Positions 1 to 5,810 of a stretch of DNA of 8,232 nt are shown here, piece by piece. This stretch comes from Glacieibacterium sp038211965 (GTDB lineage Bacteria > Pseudomonadota > Alphaproteobacteria > Sphingomonadales > Sphingomonadaceae). The stretch covers positions 1 through 8,232 of the forward strand of contig JBBQVB010000113.1 of the NCBI GenBank assembly GCA_038211965.1. Direction: 5' to 3'. The stretch's first letter is position 1. Every line of letters begins with the position of its first letter. Position numbers and translations under genes: made by a program. The notes under the pieces were generated by a model. The model did no database searches. It saw only the letters and a program-made list of their open reading frames with translations, and was not told the DNA's origin.

Positions 1-275
1 AGCGAATAGTCCATCGCCCCCTCCGGCCCTTTGTAGCGGCGGACGGTGAAGCTGCCGCTCGCGGGGGAGTGGCTGCGAGCGGCGGGGCGGGGCGCAGGGT
101 CGGCCAGGCGCGCGCTGCGGACGCGCGCCGGGGTCAGGTCGATCGGCTGCCTCGCGCGCGGCGACGGCGCGGGCGGCGTACTGCCACCGCGCAGCAGCGC
201 TGTCGCACCCGTCAGGTCGCCGCTACGCGTCAAGCGCAGTGCCTCGCGCATCGTCTCGGGGAGAGCGAAGTTCAT
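1..275 (-). CDS. PHB-depolymerase-family esterase, N-terminal part (runs off left edge)
   Basis: The frame is open from an ATG at 275 to the window edge and encodes 91 residues plus two bases. The start is supported by AAGGAA five bases upstream. The protein begins with an amphipathic segment (MREALRLTRSGDLTGATALL, about residues 9-28). A low-complexity Pro/Arg/Ala stretch follows (about 35-75), then FTVRRYKGPEGAMDYSL, which looks like the first strand leading into an alpha/beta-hydrolase core of the LpqC/PHB depolymerase type. Family members hydrolyse polyhydroxybutyrate or other esters, but the catalytic Ser, Asp and His lie outside the window, so activity cannot be judged. No convincing signal peptide is seen at the N-terminus. 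The gene follows the CopG-type regulator by 23 bases on the same strand, so the two are probably co-transcribed. The identification rests on the N-terminal pattern only and is moderately sure. Confidence 0.6.
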   Translation of the reverse strand, partial: MNFALPETMREALRLTRSGDLTGATALLRGGSTPPAPSPRARQPIDLTPARVRSARLADPAPRPAARSHSPASGSFTVRRYKGPEGAMDYS

Positions 276-280
276 CGATG

Positions 281-286
281 TTCCTT
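281..286 (-). promoter_or_regulatory. Ribosome binding site of the esterase gene
   Basis: The minus strand reads AAGGAA here, five bases before the ATG at 275. It fixes the start of the esterase gene and shows that the gene can be translated independently of the regulator gene that ends just upstream. Confidence 0.55.
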
Positions 287-298
287 GATTTGTTTCGA

Positions 299-721
299 TC
301 ACGTCAAGCGGTCGGCGAGCGCCGCCTTGACCGCAGGGCTGGCGTGCAACGCGCCGAGCACGGTCAACGATGCAACGCCGGCGCGCGCGAGTTCGGGGGT
401 GACGTCGGCGGCGAAGCTTGCGAGGCCGAGGACGCGGATGTCGAGCGGCGCGCCCGCCGCGCACGCCGCTTCGAGGCGCGCGCGCGTGAAATGGCTGATG
501 CCGAGGTCGAGCCGCTGCCGTTCGACGGCTTTCGCCGCGACCTCGCCGTGGCGCGCCAGCTGATTGCGGATCGCCGTCCGGATCAGATCGCTGCGATTGC
601 TGTAGAAGCCGTCGCGGACGAGCAGGTCAATGTGCCCGAGATCGACGAAGCCGAGGTTGATCGTCAGCTTCTCGCTATCCGCGCGTTGGGTCTGGTCCAC
701 AGCAAAACATCCATATGGCAT
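299..721 (-). CDS. CopG-type ribbon-helix-helix transcriptional regulator
   Basis: A 140-residue protein with an N-terminal ribbon-helix-helix DNA-binding fold. A beta strand KLTINLGF lies at residues 18-25, followed by a first helix around DLGHIDLLVRDG (27-38). The turn and second helix are FYSNRSDLIRTAIRNQLARH (39-58), with the SNRSD turn typical of CopG/ParD/NikR-like proteins. The remaining 80 residues are longer than in minimal CopG or ParD proteins. They include the pattern LDIRVLGLA (93-101), then DVTPELA (106-112), and may be an oligomerisation or effector domain. No toxin gene is adjacent, so a plain regulator is more likely than an antitoxin. The gene lies 23 bases upstream of the esterase gene, which suggests that it controls that gene or polymer metabolism; this is inference. 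The start is uncertain. The ATG at 721 has no clear ribosome binding site, and an in-frame GTG at 700 (giving VDQTQRADSEKLT) is a good alternative. Confidence 0.8.
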   Translation of the reverse strand: MPYGCFAVDQTQRADSEKLTINLGFVDLGHIDLLVRDGFYSNRSDLIRTAIRNQLARHGEVAAKAVERQRLDLGISHFTRARLEAACAAGAPLDIRVLGLASFAADVTPELARAGVASLTVLGALHASPAVKAALADRLT

Positions 722-731
722 CCGTCTGGAG

Positions 732-761
732 GGTATGTGGAGTTAATTCGCGGTTTTGCAA
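732..761 (-). promoter_or_regulatory. Possible promoter of the CopG-type regulator gene
   Basis: The minus strand has TTGCAA (756-761) and, after 18 bases, CATACC (732-737). The -35 is reasonable but the -10 matches the consensus at only three positions. If real, transcription would begin near 725, almost at the ATG at 721, which would favour the GTG start at 700. The rest of the 143-base gap between the regulator and the membrane protein gene (722-864) shows no recognisable terminator or other site. Confidence 0.2.
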
Positions 762-864
762 GAGCCGGAATGTCGTTGAAGATCGACGACACCCGCGACG
801 GTGAGACTGCTTTCGGCGGCGCGTCGCGTCCTGCAGCCGATCAGCGTCGGCCCGCGACGGACTG

Positions 865-1296
865 TCAGGGCGTCCGGTGCCGGATGACGCCGCCGACGAA
901 CAACGCCCAACCAATTATCATGACGATCGCTGAGCCAAGGACGAGGGCCGATACCAGCGCTTCTGCCGACGGTCCGCCCACGAAACCATGGCCGGCAATC
1001 GGCAAATCGCGGCTTGCCCCAGTCGCGGCCGACACTGTCAAGCCGATCCATAGAAGATACATGCCACCGATGATCGAAAATCGCGATAAGCGGCCCAATC
1101 GCGCTGGTAGTGCGACACGCGGCCAGACCAGACCGGCAGCAATCAACGCCACGCCACTCTGGACTGCAGTCAAATGCGCGGAAAGCGCCATGCGCGGATT
1201 GAGGAATTGCTGGATCAGTGTCCCTTGTGCCAAGCCCAACAGGAACAGAACCGAGCCGGCCACGATCAGTGACTTCGAATGCGAATTGTTCGACAT
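865..1296 (-). CDS. Four-helix membrane protein resembling hydroxylaminobenzene mutase / styrene-oxide isomerase family
   Basis: A 143-residue integral membrane protein with four predicted transmembrane segments, at about residues 10-29, 39-58, 73-92 and 113-136. After the first helix it carries FLNPRMALSAHLTAVQSG (31-48), then VWPRVALP (57-64). That pattern, the four-helix layout and the length match what I recall of hydroxylaminobenzene mutases (HabA/HabB) and, more distantly, styrene-oxide isomerase. His41 in the SAHL motif would correspond to the conserved AH histidine that binds heme in styrene-oxide isomerase; this alignment is from memory. The substrate is unknown and no nitroaromatic or styrene pathway genes are nearby. 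The start chosen is the ATG at 1296, preceded by AAGG at a short spacing. A GTG at 1320 would add eight residues. The gene follows another four-helix membrane protein gene by 28 bases, or 4 bases with the GTG start, and is probably in the same transcript. Confidence 0.6.
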   Translation of the reverse strand: MSNNSHSKSLIVAGSVLFLLGLAQGTLIQQFLNPRMALSAHLTAVQSGVALIAAGLVWPRVALPARLGRLSRFSIIGGMYLLWIGLTVSAATGASRDLPIAGHGFVGGPSAEALVSALVLGSAIVMIIGWALFVGGVIRHRTP

Positions 1297-1324
1297 CTGC
1301 CTTACCCGTTCGACTTCCACGACC

Positions 1325-1774
1325 TCACGACTTTGCGTTCAGCGATGGAATTGGTCGCGCTCGCAAGACTCCCGACACCACGACGGGCAGCAGAAACGCC
1401 GCGACGAAGGCCGTGTTGGACACCGCGTTGAAGCCAAAGCCCGTCGCGACCGACAGGCTGCTGTCGACGACAAACCAGACGAGGACGCTCGCCAGGATTC
1501 CGAACCATAGGTCGCGCCCGTCGGGACCGAGGCGGATCGCGGTGCGGATCGCCGCGAACAGCGTCAGCCCCCAGCCAAGCGATACCGCGCCCATCAGCGC
1601 CGTCGCGAAGCGCAGCCCGTCGGTCATCTCGGCTTCGCGCCCTGGCCCAATGGTGGCTAACAGCGCGCGGACTGGGGCATCGGTCAGCGGCGACGCACCG
1701 AGCGTCAGGACCACGCCGAACAGCGCGACCGCGCCGCACAAGACCATCAGCCAGTTCTGCCAAAATTTCGCCAT
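1325..1774 (-). CDS. Unrecognised four-helix membrane protein
   Basis: A 149-residue protein with hydrophobic segments at about residues 8-28, 55-76, 89-111 and 117-137, so probably an inner-membrane protein with four helices. I do not recognise a family. Notable features are an acidic residue inside the third helix region (Asp104 in FVVDSSLSVATG) and a Gly/Phe-rich link to the fourth helix (GFGFNAVSN). The ATG at 1774 is supported by GGGAGA about six bases upstream on the minus strand. The reading frame extends further upstream without a stop, but that extension runs antisense through the tetR gene and has no membrane character, so it is rejected. The gene is divergent from tetR, and an inverted repeat lies 17 bases upstream of its start. 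It and the downstream mutase-like gene are therefore likely targets of that regulator. Confidence 0.7.
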   Translation of the reverse strand: MAKFWQNWLMVLCGAVALFGVVLTLGASPLTDAPVRALLATIGPGREAEMTDGLRFATALMGAVSLGWGLTLFAAIRTAIRLGPDGRDLWFGILASVLVWFVVDSSLSVATGFGFNAVSNTAFVAAFLLPVVVSGVLRARPIPSLNAKS

Positions 1775-1791
1775 GCTTCGTCTCCCGGTTT

Positions 1792-1807
1792 TGTAGCAGA
1801 CACTACA
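1792..1807. promoter_or_regulatory. Candidate TetR operator, site 1
   Basis: The sequence TGTAGCAGACACTACA is an inverted repeat with five-base arms (TGTAG/CTACA) around a six-base centre. It lies in the divergent gap, 17 bases upstream of the membrane protein start at 1774, where binding would block that promoter or its leader. It matches the second site at 11 of 16 positions, as expected for two operators of one dimeric regulator. No clear -35/-10 pair could be placed in the gap. Confidence 0.55.
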
Positions 1808-1818
1808 TAGCATCGCGG

Positions 1819-1834
1819 CGTAGCGCGCGCTACA
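1819..1834. promoter_or_regulatory. Candidate TetR operator, site 2
   Basis: The sequence CGTAGCGCGCGCTACA contains a perfect 14-base palindrome (1820-1833). It ends at the ribosome binding site of tetR (AGGAA, 1834-1838), so binding would repress the regulator's own gene. Its centre lies 27 bases from the centre of site 1. Confidence 0.6.
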
Positions 1835-1843
1835 GGAATCGCC

Positions 1844-2419
1844 ATGAAAATTCGTGACGCGCGCCGCGACGCGGCCATCGACCGCATGGCCGATCATCTC
1901 CTCGCCGTCGGCCTCGCGGGAACCAGCCTGCGTGCGCTGGCGGCAGCGGCAGGGACCAGCGACCGGATGCTGCTCTATTATTTCACCGACAAGGACGCGC
2001 TGCTCGCCGCGACGCTCGAGCGCGTCGCGGCGCGCCTGACCGCGATGCTCGACGCCGCACTGCCGCCGGGGATGCGCCTCGGCTTCGCGCCGCTCCTGAC
2101 GGCACTGTGGTCGGCGGTCGGCATGCCCGCGCTCCGCCCGTACATGCAGCTGTGGCTCGAACTCGCCACCGGCGCGGCGCGCGGGCGCGAGCCCGACCGG
2201 ACGCTCGCGACCGGCATCATGGCGGGCTTCGTGGCGTGGGCGGGGGACCATCTCGACACCACCGACCCGGCGCGCCCGGCGGCGCTGCTCCTCGCCATCG
2301 TCGAAGGCGGGCTGTTTCTCGACGCCGTCGGTCACCGCAGCCTCGCCGAGGCCGCAGTCGCGGCAGCGGTCGCTCCCGCCTTGCCCCCTGCCCCCCACGC
2401 GCATACATCGGAGCCATGA
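1844..2419 (+). CDS. TetR-family transcriptional regulator
   Basis: A 191-residue regulator of typical TetR length. The N-terminal helix-turn-helix spans about residues 11-61. The signature runs from SLRALAAAAGTSDRML (28-43) to LYYFTDKDALLAATLERV (44-61), where the YYF-x-DK-x-AL pattern is diagnostic of the family. The alanine- and leucine-rich C-terminal part (about 75-175) is the usual helical ligand-binding and dimerisation domain. It is too divergent to predict a ligand. The ATG at 1844 has AGGAA five bases upstream. The gene is divergent from the two small membrane protein genes, with two matching inverted repeats between them, so autorepression and control of those genes are likely. Its stop overlaps the start of map by four bases (ATGA), so it is also translationally coupled to map and radC. 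The C-terminal tail (PALPPAPHAHTSEP) is proline-rich and looks unstructured. Confidence 0.92.
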   Translation: MKIRDARRDAAIDRMADHLLAVGLAGTSLRALAAAAGTSDRMLLYYFTDKDALLAATLERVAARLTAMLDAALPPGMRLGFAPLLTALWSAVGMPALRPYMQLWLELATGAARGREPDRTLATGIMAGFVAWAGDHLDTTDPARPAALLLAIVEGGLFLDAVGHRSLAEAAVAAAVAPALPPAPHAHTSEP

Positions 2420-3252
2420 GCTACGTCGCCGCGACCTACGAAAGCCTGACCGACGCCGAGGAGCGCACGGCAACGATCAAGATCCATGGTGCCGAGGCCT
2501 TCGTGGGCATGCACAAGGCGGGGCGGCTCGCGGCCGAAGTCCTCGACATGCTCGTGCCGCACGTCGTGCCGGAAGTGCTGACCAGCGACCTCGACCGGCT
2601 GGCGTACGAATTCGTGCTGGCGCGGGGCGCTATCCCCGCGACGATCTTCTATCGCGGCTACAGCCACAGCCTGTGCATCAGCGTCAATCACGTCGTCTGC
2701 CACGGCATGCCGGGGGCCAAGCGTCTGAAGGCGGGCGACATCGCCAACATCGACGTGACGGTGATCGTCGACGGTTGGCACGGCGACACCAGCCGCATGT
2801 TCATCGTCGGCGACGCCCCGCTCAAGGCGCGGCGGCTGGTCGATATCACCTACGAATGCCTCCAGCGCGGCATTGCGGCCGCCAAGCCCGGCAACACGCT
2901 CGGCGACGTCGGCCACGCGATCCAGAGCTATGCCGAAGCGCAGCGCTGCTCGGTGGTCCGCGACTTCTGCGGGCACGGGGTCGGGCGCGTCTTTCACGAC
3001 GCCCCCAACGTCGTCCATGTCGGGCGACCGCGCACCGGCGACGTGCTCAAGCCAGGCATGATCTTCACGATCGAGCCGATGATCAATCTGGGCAGCTTCA
3101 AGGTCAAGCTGCTCGACGACGGCTGGACGGCGGTGACGCGCGACCGCTCGCTGTCGGCGCAGTTCGAGCACAGCGTCGGTATCACCGCAGACGGCAACGA
3201 GGTCTTCACGCGCTCGCCCGCCGGGCTCGACTGCCCACCCTACGCCGTGTGA
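2416..3252 (+). CDS. map: Type I methionine aminopeptidase
   Basis: Removes the initiator methionine from nascent proteins in the cytoplasm. The protein has 278 residues against about 264 in E. coli, the extra length being mostly at the N-terminus. All metal ligands are visible: Asp113 (NIDVT), Asp124 (WHGDTSRMF), His187 (CGHGVG), Glu220 (FTIEPM) and Glu251 (SAQFEHS). The substrate-site His96 is present in VVCHGMPG. The spacing matches the bacterial type I enzyme, and there is no N-terminal zinc-finger extension. The ATG at 2416 overlaps the tetR stop by four bases. A GGAG lies only two bases before it, so initiation probably depends on coupling to tetR translation. Its own stop overlaps the GTG start of radC by four bases. 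An internal promoter within tetR cannot be excluded and would be expected for a gene that is usually essential. Confidence 0.96.
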   Translation: MSYVAATYESLTDAEERTATIKIHGAEAFVGMHKAGRLAAEVLDMLVPHVVPEVLTSDLDRLAYEFVLARGAIPATIFYRGYSHSLCISVNHVVCHGMPGAKRLKAGDIANIDVTVIVDGWHGDTSRMFIVGDAPLKARRLVDITYECLQRGIAAAKPGNTLGDVGHAIQSYAEAQRCSVVRDFCGHGVGRVFHDAPNVVHVGRPRTGDVLKPGMIFTIEPMINLGSFKVKLLDDGWTAVTRDRSLSAQFEHSVGITADGNEVFTRSPAGLDCPPYAV

Positions 3253-3935
3253 GCGACGAGAATTCCGGTCACCGCGAACGCCTGCGCGATCGGCTGCTCG
3301 CAGGTGGCGGCGACGGCTTCCACGACTACGAACTCCTCGAATATGTCCTCGGCCTCGCGATCCCGCGGCGCGACACCAAGCCGCTGGCCAAGCGCCTGCT
3401 CGATGAGAAGGGTGGCGGGTTCGCCAGCCTCGCGGCACTGCTCGCCGCGTCGCCCGCCGAACTCGCAAAGATCGACGGCCTGACACCGGGCGCGGCGGCG
3501 GCGCTCAAGTTCGTCGAGGCGACGGTGCAGCGGACCCTGCGGACCGCTGCCATCGACCGCCCGGTACTCAGCGGCTGGCAGGCCTTGACCGATTATCTCC
3601 ACGCCGCGATGGCGCACCGGATGACCGAGGAATTTCGCGTCATATTCCTCAATAATCGCAACATCATGGTGCGCGACGAGGCGATGGGCTCGGGGACGGT
3701 CAACGCTGCGCCGGTGTACCCGCGCGAGATCGTCAAGCGCGCCCTCGAACTCGGCGCGAGCGGGCTGATCCTCGTCCACAACCACCCGAGCGGCGACCCC
3801 AGCCCGAGCCGCGACGACCTTCAGATGACCAGGCAGATCGTCGAGGCGGGCAAGCCGCTGGGCCTCAGCGTTCACGACCACGTCGTCATCGGCCGGACAG
3901 GGCATGCGAGCTTCCGCGCGCTGGGGCTGCTGTAG
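3249..3935 (+). CDS. radC: RadC family protein (JAB/MPN+ domain)
   Basis: A 228-residue protein of the RadC/UPF0758 family. The N-terminal part (about 6-95) opens with GHRERLRDRLL and contains the helix-hairpin-helix-like region around residues 60-88 (SPAELAKIDGLTPGAAAALK). The C-terminal part (about 105-228) is an MPN+/JAMM fold with the metal motif LVHNHPSGDPSPSRDD. There His177, His179, Ser187 and Asp190 fit H-x-H-x7-S-x2-D, and an upstream Glu lies at 127-128. The domain therefore looks catalytically complete. The family was once linked to DNA repair, but that role is not established and its substrate is unknown. The start is the GTG at 3249, in a GTGA overlap with the map stop. No ATG fits the conserved N-terminus and no Shine-Dalgarno sequence precedes the GTG, so translation is probably coupled to map. 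Confidence 0.93.
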   Translation: MSDENSGHRERLRDRLLAGGGDGFHDYELLEYVLGLAIPRRDTKPLAKRLLDEKGGGFASLAALLAASPAELAKIDGLTPGAAAALKFVEATVQRTLRTAAIDRPVLSGWQALTDYLHAAMAHRMTEEFRVIFLNNRNIMVRDEAMGSGTVNAAPVYPREIVKRALELGASGLILVHNHPSGDPSPSRDDLQMTRQIVEAGKPLGLSVHDHVVIGRTGHASFRALGLL

Positions 3936-4000
3936 CGCTGGAACCCGTCGCGGCTCGATTTTTCACGGTGGACGCGAAACATCTCGGCGGCGTGTCGAAT

Positions 4001-4060
4001 TGTAATGTTAGGGGTGCAGCGTCGCGGGGGATGATGGCGCTGCAGTGCGTATCCTGCAGC
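4001..4060 (+). promoter_or_regulatory. Leader region of the DUF1800/DUF1501 operon: possible -10 and a hairpin
   Basis: In the 157-base gap between radC and the DUF1800 gene, TGTAAT at 4001-4006 matches the -10 consensus at five of six positions, but no -35 is visible at the right distance. Downstream is an inverted repeat, GCTGCAG (4039-4045) and CTGCAGC (4054-4060), around an eight-base loop. It would lie in the mRNA leader, 32 bases before the start codon. It could be an operator or a leader stem-loop. There is no T-tract after it, so it does not look like a terminator for radC. Confidence 0.25.
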
Positions 4061-4076
4061 TGTCTGCCGATCCGGC

Positions 4077-4083
4077 GGGGGAG
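4077..4083 (+). promoter_or_regulatory. Ribosome binding site of the DUF1800 gene
   Basis: GGGGGAG lies nine bases before the ATG at 4093. It decides the start against an in-frame GTG at 4045, which has no such site and would bury the lipoprotein signal behind 16 extra residues. Confidence 0.6.
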
Positions 4084-4092
4084 TATCGGCGC

Positions 4093-5805
4093 ATGGCAAG
4101 CGAGCACGTTCTGCGGACGGCGAGGACGGCCAGCGCGGCCGCCCTGCTTGTCCTCGTTGCGGCCTGCGGCGGCGGCGGCGGCGGCGGCAGTTCGAGCGCG
4201 CCGACGCCGGTGCCGGTCCCGGTCCCCATCGTCACCTATTCGGGCGCGGACGCCGCACGCCTCGCCGACCAGGGCAGCTTCGGGGCGACCAAGACCTTGA
4301 TCGACGCAATGGTCGCGGGCGGTAGCGCAGGCGCGTGGATCGACGCGCAGTTCGCCGCCCCCTCCAGCAACTACAGTGACCTGATCGCCAAATCGGTCGC
4401 GAAGACCTACTGCGACGCGCTCAGCGGCTCGGCGCGCAACGTATGCGACCGCGATTATCGCTCGTCGTTCGGGGTGGCGCTTGAGTTCTACGCGCACGCC
4501 GTCGCCAACCCCGACCAACTCCGCCAGCGCGTCGCGTTCGCGCTCTCGCAGCTGCTGGTCGCGTCCGATTTCGAGGTTCATTCGACGGCGGGGCTCGCGT
4601 CGTTCAACCAGATTTTCCTCGACAACGCATTCGGCAACTACCGCGATATCCTGAAGGCGGTCACGCTGAACGGCTACATGGGCGATTATCTCGACCTCGC
4701 GAACAGTTCGCGGACGGCGCCCAACGAGAATTATGCGCGCGAACTCATGCAGTTGTTCGCGATGGGGGTCAATCAGCTCAATGCCGACGGGACCGACAAG
4801 GTCGATGCGACCGGCGCGACGATCGCGACCTTTACCGCCGACGACGTGCGCGGCGTGGCACGCGCGCTGACCGGCTGGACCTGCGCGCGCCTCGGGACTG
4901 CGCCGATCTCCGACAATAATGCGATCGACTATGCGAAGCCGATGATTTCCAATGCCGCGCTGTACGATACGACCGCCAAGACCTTCCTCGGTACGACCGT
5001 CGCAGCGGGGGCGGCGCAGACCGCCAGCCTCGATGCGGTCATCGACGCCGTCTTCAACAACGCCTCGACTGCACCGTACGTGTCGAAGTTCCTGATCCAG
5101 CAGCTCGTCACCTCGAACCCCAGCGCCGCCTATGTCGGGCGTATCTCGGCGGTGTTCGCCAACAACGGCAGTGGCGTCCGCGGCGATTTGAAGGCGGTCG
5201 TTCGCGCCATCCTGACCGATGCCGACGCGCGCGGCGACGCCAAGACCGGGGCCAGCGACGGCAAGGTCAAGGAGCCGGTGCTGTTTTCGCTCGCCATCGC
5301 GCGTCTCGCGGGGTTTCGCAGCGACGGCTACGCCTTCTACACGCGCGACCAGGCGATGGGGCAGCAGCCGTTCCGCGCGCCGTCGGTGTTCAACTTCTAC
5401 CCCCCCGATTACCCGCTGCCGCAGGGCGGCGGCCTCGTCAGCCCGCCGACCAAGCTGCTGACGGTCTCAACGGTGATCGCGCGGCACAACCTCGCGTATG
5501 ACTGGCTGGTCAACGGCGACGCCGCGAGCCGCAGCGAATACACGCCGCTCGCCAGCCTGACCGGGGCGACGGGCACGCAGCCCGACTGGTCGGCGTGGGA
5601 GGCGTTTGGCACCGACACCACCGCGCTGATCGATCGTATCAACCTGCTGATGCTCAACAACACCATGTCAGCGCCGCAGCGCGCGGCGCTGGTTACGGCG
5701 ATCAACGCCGTGACCAATGCCGACCCGACCGTGCAGGCGCGCAAGCGCGCACAGGTGGCGCTCTACATCGTCGCCTCGTCCCCGCAATTCCAGGTCGATC
5801 GGTAA
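4093..5805 (+). CDS. DUF1800 family lipoprotein
   Basis: A 570-residue protein of the DUF1800 family, whose biochemical role is not established. It starts with a lipoprotein signal peptide: basic residues, a hydrophobic run (residues 13-24), and the lipobox VAAC with Cys25 as the predicted lipidation site. A seven-glycine tract (26-32), a serine run and a Pro-Val repeat linker (36-46) follow, as expected for a tethered envelope protein. The core shows the family's conserved stretches: APNENYARELMQLFAMGV (209-226), VARALTGWTC (255-264), VKEPVLFSLAIARLAGF (392-408), FRAPSVFNFYPPDY (427-440), and a C-terminal YIVASSPQFQVDR (558-570). Cys107 and Cys118 are close enough for a disulfide. The ATG at 4093 is preferred on its ribosome binding site and on the signal peptide. 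The DUF1501 gene follows after five bases, and the two families are commonly found together. Confidence 0.92.
   Translation: MASEHVLRTARTASAAALLVLVAACGGGGGGGSSSAPTPVPVPVPIVTYSGADAARLADQGSFGATKTLIDAMVAGGSAGAWIDAQFAAPSSNYSDLIAKSVAKTYCDALSGSARNVCDRDYRSSFGVALEFYAHAVANPDQLRQRVAFALSQLLVASDFEVHSTAGLASFNQIFLDNAFGNYRDILKAVTLNGYMGDYLDLANSSRTAPNENYARELMQLFAMGVNQLNADGTDKVDATGATIATFTADDVRGVARALTGWTCARLGTAPISDNNAIDYAKPMISNAALYDTTAKTFLGTTVAAGAAQTASLDAVIDAVFNNASTAPYVSKFLIQQLVTSNPSAAYVGRISAVFANNGSGVRGDLKAVVRAILTDADARGDAKTGASDGKVKEPVLFSLAIARLAGFRSDGYAFYTRDQAMGQQPFRAPSVFNFYPPDYPLPQGGGLVSPPTKLLTVSTVIARHNLAYDWLVNGDAASRSEYTPLASLTGATGTQPDWSAWEAFGTDTTALIDRINLLMLNNTMSAPQRAALVTAINAVTNADPTVQARKRAQVALYIVASSPQFQVDR
4168..4188 (+). 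repeat. (GGC)7 trinucleotide tract
   Basis: Seven consecutive GGC codons encode Gly26-Gly32, immediately after the lipidation cysteine of the DUF1800 protein. Slippage here would change the linker length in whole codons without breaking the frame. Confidence 0.7.
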
Positions 5806-5810
5806 TCGCG

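Noticed and set aside
299..721. Antitoxin of a toxin-antitoxin pair (ParD-like)
   Set aside because: The neighbour is an esterase-type gene rather than a small ParE/RelE toxin, and the protein is longer than typical antitoxins.
239..1510. 423-residue plus-strand open frame across the left region
   Set aside because: It runs antisense to the regulator, the mutase-like protein and part of a second membrane protein, and its sequence is Arg/Ala-rich without domains.
1325..2473. 382-residue minus-strand open frame extending the membrane protein gene upstream through tetR
   Set aside because: The upstream 233 residues are Arg/Gly-rich, antisense to a clear TetR gene, and have no family pattern. 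The ATG at 1774 has a proper ribosome binding site.
2332..3486. 384-residue minus-strand open frame antisense to map
   Set aside because: It mirrors the codon structure of the GC-rich map gene, has Arg/Asp/Val-rich composition and no recognisable domain. Map on the other strand has all its catalytic residues.
3240..3905. 221-residue minus-strand open frame antisense to radC
   Set aside because: Antisense shadow of radC, which has a complete JAMM motif; no domain or ribosome binding site supports the shadow.
3931..3938. TGTAGCGC at the radC stop, resembling an operator half-site
   Set aside because: Only one arm of the inverted repeat is present, with no matching CTACA arm. A similar half-match (TGTAGCGG) near position 33 is also isolated.
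4008..4235. Minus-strand open frame with a polyproline run
   Set aside because: The proline run is only the complement of the (GGC)7 tract of the DUF1800 lipoprotein.
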